A stretch of 59,791 nt of DNA from Brachionus plicatilis (lineage: Eukaryota > Rotifera > Eurotatoria > Ploima > Brachionidae), in the NCBI GenBank assembly GCA_010279815.1, contig QEOQ01000626.1, positions 1,291,744-1,351,534 of the forward strand. The letters are read 5' to 3'. The translations under genes and the position numbers were made by a program. The notes beneath the pieces are model-generated. The model was given only the letters and a program-made list of their open reading frames with translations, searched no databases and was not told the DNA's origin. Each line of letters opens with the position of its first letter. The first letter of the stretch is position 1. Shown here in pieces: positions 1-11,943 of the stretch.

Positions 1-57
1 TGAAAAAAAAGAATATCATTATGAAGATAAAACGTAGGCAAACGTTTCCTCTATTAC

Positions 58-1148
58 TTGTTGCCAAATCGGTATTCTAATGAGCACAAATTCAGAGAGG
101 CCAGCGAAATTGAACTTCCATACACAAATCTATCAAAATAATCATGCAAGGCCTTGAGAGCCGACGGATAGTCTTTTAGCCGCAAACAATTCAAATATTT
201 TAGATAATAAGCATCAGCAAAACTCGAATATGACAACAATTCGTCCAGTTTATGCTGCAATTCAACAGGTCCCAGTGCCTCATGTTCGTTGTTCTCAATC
301 AAATTTGCCTGTCTGGCCACAAAGTATTCAGCAACTTTGGTCGAAAATTCAAATATATTTTTTGGCTGAAAAACACCTGCTTTCGGATTCATCTCGGAAA
401 TAATAGAGCCCTCTAGGGCAGCACTGGTGTCTTTTTGCAGTGGAAGTTGAAATTTGACTGTGGATATTTTGGCTCCGGTTGTTCTCTCATCAGCAATGTT
501 TTGCTCACAAATTCCCTCACTTTTTGCAGACTTAAAATTGCTCAGAGACTGGGTCCTCTGTGCACTTACAGTGCTTGTCAATGCTTTTTGGTTAAGTCTA
601 TTCAAACCCATCGGTTTGTGCACTGTTGATGAATGAGTCAAACTTTCATCCAAAGGCTCCAAATCCATGCCGCTGTAATCTGCATTTGTTGACCTGTTGA
701 ACCATTCGCTTGTTATAGTCAGGTTGGACTCGTCATTCAAAAAGAGGCCCTCGCCTCTCATGGGAGATGTGCTGTTGTCTATTTCGTAGTGATGGTCCAA
801 GTGTTCTGCTTTGGGCTTGCTTGCTGGTTGGGCCAAAAAATCCTGATAGTGCTTAAATTCCAATGAGGCCTGCTTGGAAAGACAAACTAGTTTATCAAAA
901 GAGGTCTTTTCGTATATTATGATGCACCGGCGGACATATTTTCCCACCACACTCCACGGTTTGATCAGGCACTCGCTCAGATTTGGTCCGATGAAGTAAA
1001 TTTTGAGGGCATTGATGAGCATTTTGAGCTCGAGGATAAAATTTTTGGACAGACGTTCAAATCGTTCTTGGAGCTGTTTTAAAAATGGCTGAAAATCCGG
1101 CATGTCAAGCACACCTTGGAGCTGGCTCACTATGTCAATGTCACATGT
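58..1148 (-). CDS. ANAPC5: Anaphase-promoting complex subunit 5, partial (one large exon)
   Basis: Scaffold/TPR subunit of the APC/C ubiquitin ligase that drives mitotic exit in the nucleus and cytosol. One exon of about 363 codons is visible: acceptor TTTAG just above 1148, donor GTAATA at 57-56. Its C-terminal third matches the conserved ANAPC5 block: KVAEYFVARQANL, an LSYSSFADAYYLKYLNCLR stretch, then HDYFDRFVYG and LNLCSLEYRFGN, where human has AEFFLSQQASLL, HYLSYLNNLR, LLHYFDRL and ALNLAALHCRFGH. Between this block and the N-terminal helical part lies a Ser/Thr/Asn-rich linker of roughly 170 residues, longer than I recall in vertebrates. The remaining TPR exons lie left of the window. 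Exons for the first ~110 residues should lie between 1149 and 3368, but I could not identify them. The apparent start at 1130 is a GTG inside the exon, not a real initiator. Confidence 0.85.
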
Positions 1149-3368
1149 CTAAAGAGTGGAAATCAATTAATTTTTTTTTTTTTTTAAATTTAATTCACTT
1201 TTATAGATTTGAGTATTAAATTGATTATTTTAAGTTCTTGTTTTGGATTGAGAAAATTTTCTTTTGATTGAGCATAGATGAATAGAAGTGATGAGGAATT
1301 TTCCGATTCATTATTTGCCGTCTCGGACTTTATTCCGTCTGATTTTGTTTTTTCTTTCTTTGATTTTTATTTTGGTAAATTTTTTTGTAGATAAAATTTG
1401 AAAAAAAATTACTTTATAATTACAAAAAAGAGATATTAATTCGAGAGTAAAAATTTTGTATGAGCTGAATGTCTCGAAAAATCTAATTTCATCTTAAATA
1501 ATTGATTTAATAAAATTTATAATTGAAATTTAATGCAAATGGTTACTTGGGTTAAGATTTGAGAGGACTGTCGAAAGTTTAGAAGACATTTCTGTTAAAA
1601 ATTAGAAATTTATTCAATAATAAACTCAAATTTGAATTTCAAAATTTGAACATTTGTTAAGAAGATTTTGGATTAAAATAGATGCAATGGATGTGAAATG
1701 AGAAAAAAATTGAATTTCATTATTTGAGCTAAGTTTTTAATTTGAAATCGAAACACTTAAGAATAGAATAGATAAAAAACGAAAAAAAAATCATTTTAAA
1801 AATATTTATATAGTGTTATAAAATTCAAATTAGTTTTTGGAAATTATTTCAAATTTTAAAAAAAATTGAAAAAACACACGCTTCACGATTTTTTTAGTTA
1901 ATTTATTATAAAGTTTATTAACAAAAATTGTTATTGTTTGTTCAAAATTTTAGTTTTGTAAATTAATTTAACAACATTAAATATCAATTGATATTTTTTA
2001 ATAGAGTTTTTTTTATCAAGTTCCCTTATTAGAAAAATTTGTTAATTTAAATGAATTTTAATTAAAAAAAATGTCTAAGATGATTTAAAAATAGATCTGC
2101 CGAATTAAATCTATCAATTTCCAAGATTTGTTTATTTTTTAATTCTTTTAATATTCTTGAATCATTTATTAAATTTTTCCTAACAAAAATAAATAATCAA
2201 TGTTTTACAATTTATTTTGAATGATATAATAATATTGAAGTAAAATTTTTTTATTAAAAATTTTAGTAAATTTTTGTAATTTAGTTTAAAAAATTTTTAA
2301 AAGAATGATAAATAAATATAATTTTTAATCAAGTACCTTTTTATTAATGAAATTTTTGGTATAATATTCAATCTAAAACTTATAAGTCTAGTTGATTGCC
2401 AATTATTTATTTGTTTATTATTTGAATAATCCTCCTATTAAGTAAATTTTAAAGAGAATTTTGAAAGAAAAAAAATAGATGTATATTTAGAAAATTGGAA
2501 AATAAAAAAAGATGCTAAATTTTTATTTAATATTTAGGGGAAAACCCCAGGGTTAGTCCTAATGGCGATAGCCTCCGTTTAAACTCTCTAGTTTGAAAAA
2601 TTTTTACATATGAAAATTTTTTGTTACATAAATTGTTGAATTTAAATAGTCTCCTATTAGGAGAAGTAAATTTAAAATGAATTAAAAAAATGAAGTGTTA
2701 ATTGATGTTTATCAACATAAATTATCTAGTGATTTTAAATTAAAATAAATAATCAATGCTTTACAATTTATTTTAAATGGTAAAATAAAATTTTAAGAGT
2801 TATATTAAAATTTTTGTGTTAAAAATTTTAGTTATGTAATTTAGTTGAACAAATTTAAAAAAAAAATACTAACTAATTTTTTACCAAAGTGAATCCTTTA
2901 TATGAATTCATTTAAAGGATTCATATGAAATTTGAATTCTTGTTTATTTTTTGTTTTTTTAAATATACTTCAATAAGAATTTAAATTTTATATTTTTTAA
3001 ATAAAAATAAACAATCAATGTTTTACAATTTATTTTGAATGATAAAATAATAATTTAAGAGTTAAAGTTAAATTTAAAAAAAATGTATTGATCATGAAAT
3101 AATTCCAGCTTAAACTCTGGACAAAATCGGCCATTCGTCATTTGATTTTTGACTCAAATTTTTTTGGGAAGTCTTCAGAAGACGCATGTATTTATGACGA
3201 GAGGTATTTTTTCTAAAATTCAACTTTAAAATCAAATTAAATAAAATATATGTAAACGGTTTTAGATTGAATTAGCTGTATTTTTGAAAATGTTATTGTT
3301 TAATAGACATTTCTAATTTTCCCAAAGAAACCAAAAAATAAAAATAAAATCGGAGAGAAAAAAATATT
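1149..3368. other. Non-coding AT-rich stretch between ANAPC5 and elongin B
   Basis: About 2.2 kb of very AT-rich sequence that should hold the missing 5' exons of ANAPC5 (minus strand); I found no convincing match. Two weak coding-like pieces lie on the plus strand. One is an open frame from ATG 1278, MNRSDEEFSDSLFAVSDF onwards, running to a possible donor after 1374. The other is an exon-like block at 3109-3203, bounded by TTCCAG and AG/GTATTT and encoding LKLWTKSAIRHLIFDSNFF and so on. Their phases do not join directly. A GC-rich patch at 2537-2585 contains the hairpin GGGGAAAACCCC. Confidence 0.5.
2184..3070. repeat. Three dispersed copies of a ~50-110 bp AT-rich repeat
   Basis: Copies begin near 2184, 2741 and 3001 and share the core AATCAATGTTTTACAATTTA followed by TTTTGAATGATAAAATAA (copy 2 differs at a few bases). 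Copies 1 and 2 also share a tail with AAAATTTTAGTTATGTAATT-like sequence, and a degenerate tail-like stretch occurs near 1940-1975. All lie in the same orientation in the intergenic region. The origin (decayed transposon or local duplication) is not clear. Confidence 0.75.
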
Positions 3369-3746
3369 TTATTTATCACTGGAGTCCATGTTGGATTGAG
3401 AATTAGTCGAGTCGCCCTTCATGACATCAGGCAGGTCAGGCGGTGTCGAAACGGGTGTTATTTCCAGTGGTTCGAACTCTTCACTTGAGCCCTCACGGAA
3501 CGCAAGTCCAATGGCCTCGGGAAGTTGTGCTCGAGCGGTCGAATGCGTGTAGCCGTAATCGCTCAGCTGTTTCGAATCATCCATCAAAATTGGCTGATCT
3601 TTGGTTAGCTTGAACAGCTGCTGGTCTTCGGGCGCCTTCTTCAGGATGCCTTCGACCATTTTTTTGACCTCATGGACAGTTGTCGTTTCTTTGGCATCGG
3701 CAAATATGGTCGTCTTGTGACGTCTGATCATCAAAAAAACATCCAT
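3369..3746 (-). CDS. ELOB: Elongin B (ubiquitin-like subunit of Elongin BC E3 ligases)
   Basis: Single-exon gene for a 125-residue protein, near the 118 of human elongin B. It pairs with elongin C, both as adaptor for SOCS-box/VHL Cullin-2/5 ubiquitin ligases and in the elongin transcription-elongation complex; nuclear and cytosolic. The N-terminus [20 protein letters not shown] is essentially identical to the vertebrate protein. The ubiquitin-like fold continues through [16 protein letters not shown] and the signature VGLAFR-like IGLAFR, then the conserved C-terminal tail PPDLPDVMK that binds elongin C/SOCS partners. The last ~15 residues are Ser/Asn/Asp-rich and not conserved. The start is the ATG at 3746, giving the exact family N-terminus. 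The minus-strand start faces the CREC gene (start 4808) divergently across 1.06 kb. Confidence 0.97.
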   Translation of the reverse strand: MDVFLMIRRHKTTIFADAKETTTVHEVKKMVEGILKKAPEDQQLFKLTKDQPILMDDSKQLSDYGYTHSTARAQLPEAIGLAFREGSSEEFEPLEITPVSTPPDLPDVMKGDSTNSQSNMDSSDK

Positions 3747-4807
3747 TCTATTTTTTTTCTAAACAAATTTTTTCAAAATATAAATTTTATAACTTCAAAT
3801 AAATAGTGAATTTTTTATATAGGACACTTGGTCTATCGAGATTAGATAGAGTAGGATTAAGTCATCCTAAAACTCTCCAAAAAGGGATATGTACAAATTT
3901 TTTCTACTAGATTAGAATTTTTTTAATTAGATGAAAATTTTCTAGTAATGCAACTAAGTTTTTAAATTTTGTTTTGATCTTTTCTATAGTGATTTTCTCT
4001 GCTGAAACTTTTGCTTAAGTTAATATTTTTTTGTAAATTTATTCTTACTAACAAGTAGAAATCTAATTTATTAAATATTATAAAATATTACTAAAATTGG
4101 TGCGAAAAGCATTCTCTAAGCTCTTTGATGGCTTGAAATTTGCTCGTTCTTATTAATAAATTAACAATCAACTAGATATTCACTTTTGACCAAAAGAACT
4201 AGAAAAATTTTAATCCAAAAGCTTTTTGCGGATAAACGTGAACCCCGCAGTTAATCTCTTTAGCTTATTTATCTTTCGTGCAAAAATTAATTTATTCAGC
4301 AACATAAAAAACGCTACTTGCCAAAAAAGCTCAATCAAAATTCATCAATTTTTATTATTAATCCATCAAAAGATATTTTCTCCACCTCAGTGAATTAGAA
4401 GCTGATAAAAAATTTTATACTAAAATTATTCTATTCGATGTGTAGGAAATTATTTGTTGTAAGATATTCAAATATTTGAGGACTCGGTCTTAGAATTACT
4501 TTTTGGCATGCAAATATTTGATCAAAATATTTTGGCCCAGATTATAACTTGAGTCCAAAATGACAAACATTCTGACAAGTCCATTTTAAAATTTTAAAAT
4601 TCAAAATTTCTAGAACTGATCTAAAAAAAATAAAAACAAAAATCTCTTAATAAATAACAAACCATTGATTTTTTTCTTTTAAAATAAAATGTCTTAAATT
4701 TGCTCAATTATTGAATCGATTCGTTTGAAATTTATTTTAAATTTTATTAACATAATTTGAAAATTTTTCTCAATCAGGAAGAATCACAAATTTGCACACT
4801 TGGAAAA
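3747..4807. other. Divergent intergenic region between elongin B and the EF-hand gene
   Basis: About 1.06 kb of AT-rich DNA between two divergent starts, so it must hold both promoters. Slightly GC-richer patches lie at 3815-3890 and 4225-4320. An open frame of about 57 codons without an ATG (about 4218-4390, plus) looks fortuitous. No motif is strong enough to name. Confidence 0.5.
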
Positions 4808-5811
4808 ATGATTGAAAAAACTTTCATCTTTATCTATTCCTTGACACTTGTCTGCGCTGATATTGAGTACGCTGTAGAGGACAGTCGAGATGGCGATCTG
4901 TCAAACCAAGCTTTTACCAATTTAGGTTTTTTTTTTAATAAAATAAATAAAAAATAATAATTTAAATTTAGAAAATGAACTGTGTCAAGACGAACATTTA
5001 TGGAAGTATCTACGGAATAAAATAGACAAAAATAATGACTCAGTGATTACGATAGGAGAGATGGAAGACTATCTTTGGAAAAGAACCAAGTAGTCTTTGT
5101 TCTATTTAGAGGCAAAAATTATTTTTTAAATTAAGAGAACTTAATTTGGAAGAAATGGATAAGCAGTTGGCAAAAATTGTCCCTGGCCAGGAAAAGAAAA
5201 TTAGCTTTGAGGCCTATGTTAAAAATGTTTTTGAGGAAATTGATGATTTAAATTCGCTAGATGCTCCATCAACTGATGAAGACACAAAAGACCTGAAAAT
5301 ATTGTTCACCATTGAAAAAAATATGTGGATACACTTGGCTGGTGGGGTCGACCAAAAAATGGACTTGGAAAAATTCTATCAATTGACGTATCCACACGAG
5401 TTTCCTGAAATAAAGACATTGAATGAAAGACTTACTTTTGAGGCATATGATACGGATAAAAATGGATTTCTATCAGTGGACGAGTTCTTGGAATTCAGCA
5501 AAGATGTAGATGAAACCATTGTAAAAGAAAAGAGGAAAAAATTTACCAAGAAAATTGATCTCAATGCAGATAATCGGTTGGATCTAAACGAATTTAAAAA
5601 ATGGAACCAACTAATAGCTCCCAGTTTGACCGAAATAATCAACGATGAAAGAAATTATCTGCTAAATTGCTGCGATGAAAATGATGATCTCAAATTTAAT
5701 CAAGTGGAAGTTGACAGAAATTGTGAATCATTTTTGCATAGCCTAGTTACTAACTACAGTTTAGATATTCGAAAAGCACCGAGTAAACCAAATGTAAAAG
5801 AAGAACTTTGA
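4808..5811 (+). CDS. Secreted/ER multi-EF-hand protein, CREC (reticulocalbin/Cab45-like) family
   Basis: Three exons (4808-4925, 4972-5089, 5136-5811) give 303 residues. The start at 4808 produces a clear signal peptide (MIEKTFIFIYSLTLVCA/D); an in-frame upstream codon at 4757 would hide it. EF-hand loops are visible at residues 58-69 (DKNNDSVITIGE), then DTDKNGFLSVDE and DLNADNRLDLNE, all with canonical 1-3-5-12 ligands. A further DENDDLKFNQVE loop lacks the usual glycine, and a degenerate hand lies around PGQEKKISFEAYVK. The protein ends in KEEL, a KDEL/HDEL-like ER-retrieval tail. Signal peptide, about six hands and a retrieval tail are the hallmarks of CREC proteins (reticulocalbins, calumenin, SDF4/Cab45), low-affinity calcium binders of the secretory pathway. 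Which subfamily is uncertain. Introns are 42-46 nt. Confidence 0.85.
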
Positions 5812-5992
5812 ACTGAATGAATTTTTGAAAAAAAATATTTCTATATTTAACTTGATTTTTATAGAATAAAATGTATACCAAAAGTTAACTTGGATTCTAA
5901 TTTATTTAAACTATTTGAAAAAAAATATTCCTACTTTATTTGAATAATTTATTTTAGAATTAAGAAAAATTTATTTTGGAATTGATTAAAAA

Positions 5993-8610
5993 ATGAGCCT
6001 AGAGGCTAAAAATGTATGCACAAAGCCTTTGAATTTAATCGACCGTATTAAAAAGAAGGCTGAAAATCATGAGGTTATAGTTGTTTGTTTGCGATGTGAC
6101 CAAGAATTTAATGTACAAGACATTGGCTCACAGAAAAACTATCTATCTCATTTACTCAAGGAACATCGTATGGTCATTTCTGATGTTGATCACATTGGTC
6201 ATTTTCAAAAGTAGACTAGAATAAATTTAATTAAACAAGAGTGTAAATGCTTTTCGAAAAGATATAATCAATACTGGAAAGAGCGCTTCAGTCAAAGAAA
6301 CATCGATGACTTTTGCTTCAAAATTAATACCAATTCGGCTCAGGATGATAAAGGTAAATAAAATTCTAAAAAAATGGAATCTATTTTAAAAAATAAAAAA
6401 TTTCTTTTTTTTTTTTTTAATTTTCAAAATTAAAGACAATAGCGACTGATCATTTCGGTATCAGCTGTTCTTAATTTTTTTTTAAATTAAACATTAAATC
6501 TAGTTACTAAAAATTAAAAAAATTGATGAACAAAATTCGCTTTCGCTCTTTTTTTGTAACTTGGTAATAAAACTGGACTCTTAAAATAAACTTTTTGATT
6601 GTTTCTTTCTGCTTCAAGCTTCGATATCGACTTAAAAAGTTATTCAAAAAAAAGTCTTAATCAGTTTAAATTGTTAAGTTAAAAAATTTTTGACAAGTCT
6701 AAAATTCACGAATATTTATGTTGAAATTTTCTTAATGCTTTTTCATTATTATTAATATTAAATTTTTTCTGATTTTAATTAATTTTTTTGTAATAAATTT
6801 AGGAAAAACGAACTAAGCAAAATTTTGCAAGAGTTTCTATTTTATCTAACTTCTAAAAGTGAAAGTATACCAAAAAAATTTCTTAGGTTTTCGAGTGTTT
6901 AAGATAACTAAAAAATGTACAAAAAAAATTCTAATTTTTAAAGACTTAAATTAAAATAAATCGTGTGAAAATGTGTTAATTTTGTTTATTGATTTAATTT
7001 TTTTTAAATAAAAAAATAAATTAAAATCAGAATTGAATTAAGTAAACTTTCGACTCGAAATAATAATCTGAATCATTAAATCATGAATTTTGAACTTTTT
7101 TTTAAACTAAAGATTATTTTAAAATTATAAAATAGACTTAAATATACCAAAAATAAAAGTACTCAGTATAAATATTTTTAATCTAGTCACATAAAAATAA
7201 TTTGATTCACCGTATTTTTATGTAAAATAGAGTAAATTTTGACTGGTCATAAAAATTCCTGAATTTGCTTAAAATTTGTTTTGATTTAAATAATTTCAAC
7301 AAAAACTTCTATTTTGGGTTAAAATTTTTTTGATTTTGTTTAGGTGATGTTGAGAGTTTTTTTCTGTTGTGCGATGATTTGCCCGAAGATAAAACTTTGA
7401 GAGAAAAGCTCAATATTTTTAAACTTGTAATAAATTTGTAAAAAAAAATGAGAATATAATAATAGATAAAATTTAGGAGAAAGCACTAGCTCAACAAGAA
7501 AGCGAAAGAAATGACAAAAATTATTTTAGAGATTGTTTATTTTGCGGACAACAAATCGGTAACAATAGGTGCTATTTTTTAAAATAAACTCTAAAATTTT
7601 TAATTATAAGTTTTTTAATTTCTAGGTTAAATATATTGCAGCACTTGTCTGAAAGTCATAATTTTACTGTTGGAAATGCGGACAATTTAGTCTACTTTGA
7701 CGAATTTTATCAAAAATTAAATCAAAGAATTGCTTTGTAATAAAATTAGAAGCATTTAAACATTTTAATATTTTATTTTTAGGAACAAATGTTTATTTTG
7801 TGAAAAAATTTTCTACAATAAACAAACAATGAAGGAACATATGAGAAAAAAACAGCACAAATCAATCAATCCAAATAATCGGGAATTCGATAAATTTTAT
7901 ATAATTAATTACCTGGTGAATATCAATCAAATAAGATAAATGTTTTAAAATTTAACAATTATAAAAAAGGAATATAGTAAATATTGGCAGGAAATAAAGC
8001 ATGAAAGAGATATAGAGGAAAATCGCATACACAACCAAGAGTGAGACTATTTTTTATAAAAATTATCAATCAATCTTTTATTTTAAAGAAGAAATCCTTC
8101 GCTTGAAGATTGGAATGATCCGGTACAGACCTATTGTTGCCTCTTTTGCGATGAATCTTTTGAGGATGAAACTGAAATAGTAGACCACATGAATCTTGGC
8201 CACAAATTTGATCTAAAATCAACTCAGTTTTTATCATTTTATAATCAGATTAAACTTATTAATTACATTAGACGACAGGTAAAATTATAAAATTTTCGAT
8301 TTAAAAAAGTTCTATTTTATAAAAGGTTTTCTTAAAAAATTGCTTTATATGTTCACAAAAATTTGATTCAAACGAAGAATTGTTGAAGCATTTGGAAGCT
8401 GATGATCATATCAAAGAGTTTCCAAACATGGACCTTTGGGATCAGCCCGAATATTATTTTTCTACATTTGAAGATGATAATTTGCTATGCTTATTAGATG
8501 ACAATGGTTACAACAAAGATGAGTCGAAAATTAAAGTAATACCAGAAGACATAAGAATTGAAATTAGAAAAGAGTTGTTAGAAAGTCTAAAAGATTTAGA
8601 TATAAATTAA
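5993..8610 (+). CDS. ZNF277: ZNF277-like C2H2 zinc-finger protein
   Basis: Nine exons (5993-6210, 6262-6353, 7344-7426, 7477-7568, 7626-7736, 7783-7915, 7970-8040, 8089-8278, 8326-8610) join in phase to 424 residues, close to human ZNF277 (~450). C2H2-type modules are spread through the chain: CLRCDQEF..HLLKEH, CLFCGQQ..HLSESH, CLFCEKIF..HMRKKQH, CLFCDESF..HMNLGH and CFICSQKF..HLEADDH. Diagnostic ZNF277 blocks are present: DVDHIGHFQKYNQYWKERF, NPNNREFDKFYIINYL, YNQIKLINYIRRQ and WDQPEYYFSTFEDDNLLCLL. The family protein binds RPS2/uS5 and has been linked to Polycomb targeting. Intron 2 is unusually long (990 nt, AT-rich, nothing recognised in it); the others are 45-57 nt. Exon 8 could start three bases later (alternative AG), changing one residue. 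Confidence 0.95.
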
Positions 8611-10308
8611 TATTATGATTTATTTTAAATAAAAAATTTAAATAATTTTTTGACTATCTTTAACTTAGGAATTTGAATTATTTCCCTTTGATATATTCAG
8701 AAGTTATTTAATTTTTTAAATATCAAATTAACAACTAATTGAGAAGTCCTCTTTTGCAAGTCATCTCTGAAAGCATAGCTTGAAGGAGCTTTCCTCTTAT
8801 TAATATAATTATATTTATTTAAAGATAACATGACTGTAAAAAAAAACAAAATAATTTATTTAATATATATTCGAAAAAATTAAAATCAACACAATTAAAA
8901 CCTTTGTATCATACACTAATTTAATCTAAACTTATTTGAAATTGAAATGAATTGAATTGAAATTATTTGGAGTTTTTTTATTATATTTTTGCTATTTTTT
9001 ATTAAATTTATGGTGATTGTAATAAAAATATGGAAAAATTATTAATTTAGGAGTAATTAATTAAAAATGTGGAAAATAAATAAAAAATATTGCATAAATA
9101 TTATATATGTTATTTTTTTATTAAATTTGTGGTAAAAATTACTATTTTTGTGGTTTTTTTAATTATTTTTATGGTTTCAAAATATTAAAGCTCCTTTTCT
9201 CTTTTTACATACTTAAATCTGTTCTGCGTACAATTTAACTTTAAACATACTAACAACTGATATTCATATTAAAATCGTCTAAAAATGCATAAAATTTATT
9301 GATATATTTTTTCCCAAAAAAAAAAAAAAACAAATTTTAACTCGATTTATTTTAAATTTTATAGCGATTTAATTAAATATTTAAAGACTTAAAGTCTAGA
9401 TCTGACAAATAAAAAATATTTCACAAAAAAATAAATTAAACATAGAGGATCTGGGTTTGAATTTTTTTCTATTTTAAGAAAATTCAGAATGAATAAATTG
9501 TTAACAATAATTTTCAATAATCAATAATGTTATTATTTGAAAAAATTTTCTTTTGATAAAAAAGTTAATTTTGTCAATTTAAATTTTTTAAAACATTAAA
9601 AAAAAACTAATACTTTTAGAAAATAATTTATTAAAAAGTCAAGCATATCTACCTGAATGATTTAAAAAAGTTATACAATTAAAAAATAGGGCTCTTACCT
9701 ATGATTTTTTAATTATTAGGATTTATAGTTTTTTGTGTTATATCTATCGATAAATTTTGGATTTTTCTTTGAAAAATTTTCTAGCATGGTTGTCACTTTT
9801 TTAGAAAAGATCAAATAGTTTTATTGAAAAAAAAATTATGATCCGTAAATATTCTCAAGAAATTTGAGTGATTAATAAGGAATAAATTCTCATGGCGTTA
9901 AATATAATCCCTTATTTAATACTCTCCGGGGATTAAGACTTAAATAAATAAATTAATTTTCTTATTTCTAAATTATTAAATAAAAGGTTACAAAAGTTCG
10001 AACATATGAAAGAAAGAAACCTACCAAATTAAAAAAATTACTAATTCTCAATAAAATTTAATCATACCAACTATAAAAGCCTAGCATTTTGATTTTTTTC
10101 TTTAAATTTAAACAAAGATCATCATCTTGTATTTTGTAGAAATATTAAGTTCACTATTTTGAATTATTTAACTAAATGACCATCAAATTTTAAATTGGAA
10201 AAGAAAACACTTTAATTTTTTATTTTTATTTTTATTTAATGATGTAAATAAACATTAATTTTTGTATAAAAATCGAACATTATTCGAGCATAAAGTTTGA
10301 AATAAATT
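8611..10308. other. Intergenic, convergent ends of ZNF277 and tektin-4
   Basis: About 1.7 kb between two convergent genes. Extremely AT-rich. The stretch 8985-9180 contains recurring AATTTRTGGT/ATTTTTGTGG units reminiscent of a decayed tandem array. A patch at 9885-9935 (CATGGCG..., CTCTCCGGGGATTAAG) is less AT-rich. No gene or RNA recognised. Confidence 0.5.
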
Positions 10309-11943
10309 TTAAGCGCTGTATCCCAACAAGCGGTTTATATTAGGATAACTGTTTCTGATCGGCATGCACTTATCTCTATCAGTATACAATGACTTTGTTT
10401 TCATGGCAATTTCTTTTTCCAAAATCATTCTGTCATCATTTAGTTTATTAAGATTTTCCTCAGCCTGATTCAATTGCCTGATTAATTGGTCAACCGATTG
10501 TGAAATTTCCAACACTTCACCAACCAAACTTGAAAAAAAATTAAAAAATTTAAAAAAATCAAAAGTTTTAGCTGAAATTTTACTGAGTATGAGGAGGATC
10601 ACGGCATAATTCGATGCCTTGACGAACAGATCTATCATGAAGTCTTGTCTGAGCGACCTTCATTGGCGCCTCTTTGTCCTTAATTGCCTTCTTTAATTCC
10701 ACAATGTTGTTTTCTTGGCGCGAAATTTCGTCCAAAGTGTTCTCTAGTTGATTTTCTAGTTTGGCTTTGGTAGCAGCCATTTCTTCTATGCGTCTCGCAA
10801 ACGCATTCTCAACTCTGTCCGCTTCTTCTTTCATGTCTTTGGCCGCATCTTGTATAATCTGATTGATCAGCTCTCTCATTTGAATTGATGCCATGCGCTG
10901 ATTCTCGGCAGCCACTATGTTATCATGAGAATTCTGCGCCCACGATTCCGGAGTAGATTGACTGGAAAAGTAAAAAAAATAAGAAAAAAAATATTTTTTT
11001 TAAAATTTTTATTAAAATACAATTCTTGGTAGCGAGCAGCTCCTGGGTAGTACATGATGTCTACATCGGTATTTTTTCGTGATAGTGCCTTGCTGTCGGC
11101 TCTATCGGTCTCGAATTTATTGCTCCAATCATGCTCCAAAATGTGCTTGGCATTTCGATTAGCTCTGGAAAATAATTTTAATAATTTTTAAAAAAATTTA
11201 ATAAATTTTTTGGTACAAAATTTTTAATTTTACTTTATTTGATTTTCGGCCTCTTGAATGGTTTTTCTGAGCAAATGCTGCACATTGTTGATCAAATCGA
11301 TTTCTTTTCTCAAATGAATTTCCACTTCATCCACAACCCTGTCTACGCCATATCGATGCAATTCTCTATTATTCAAAGTCTCTGTAGCGATGTGAAGTGG
11401 TCCTGTGGTCGCGTCCAAAGCTCGCTGAGTGCGGCGCTTTTGCTGCACAAGCAGATCGGTCTCGGCCGCAACGTCCTCAATTTCCCTCAAGAGCTCTTTT
11501 TTCCAAAAATTCACATCATGCAAGCGCTCTTGTAGGCGCTTTGTGGACAAAGCCTGGGTTCGATTAGTGGTCTCACGAGTCTCGTTTTCTACACGGTTCG
11601 ACTCCCATCTATTTTGTTCGGAAACATTTCTATCCGCAAAAGCCTGGTAGTATTTGGCATAGTTATTGTGATGCCATTCCTGAGGGTTGTATTTGTTGGC
11701 CCTAAAGCCCACATTGGAAACACCACGGTCTGGCCCTGCATTTGTGGCCACATTTGGGTTGAATTCTATTTTAGTATTGTCTTGGGCCTGGTAGGAAGTG
11801 TATCCTGGATAGTATCCTGGAAAGTAGGCCTCGTTTTCGGCTGAGAGGCCGATGTCAGTTCCAGTGACTGTGTTGGTTCTTACAAATGGAGTTGGTGGAC
11901 CAGCGGCACGTTCTTTTGGTAAGAAAGCGGTACTTGTTGCCAT
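10309..11943 (-). CDS. TEKT4: Tektin-4, axonemal filament protein
   Basis: Coiled-coil microtubule inner protein of ciliary and flagellar doublets. Four exons (11943-11234, 11164-11021, 10961-10584, 10528-10309) join in phase to 483 residues; human TEKT4 is 435, the excess being an N-terminal extension of ~70 residues rich in Pro/Gly/Tyr. The initiator is the ATG at 11943 (MATSTAFLPKE); the longer frame to 11970 begins with TTG. Tektin-4 blocks include YAKYYQAFADRNVSEQNRWE, HDVNFWKKELLREIEDVAAE, ALDATTGPLHIATETLNNRE, LEHDWSNKFETD, AIKDKEAPMKVAQTRLHDRS and the tektin nonapeptide-like RQGIELCRD. It ends SLYTDRDKCMPIRNSYPNIN, as in the family. The nonapeptide is RPNVELCRD in most tektins, so PN to QG is a local change. 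It implies motile cilia in this animal. Confidence 0.95.

Noticed and set aside
4218..4392. Open frame of about 57 codons upstream of the CREC gene
   Set aside because: No ATG, low complexity, bounded by stops without splice support.
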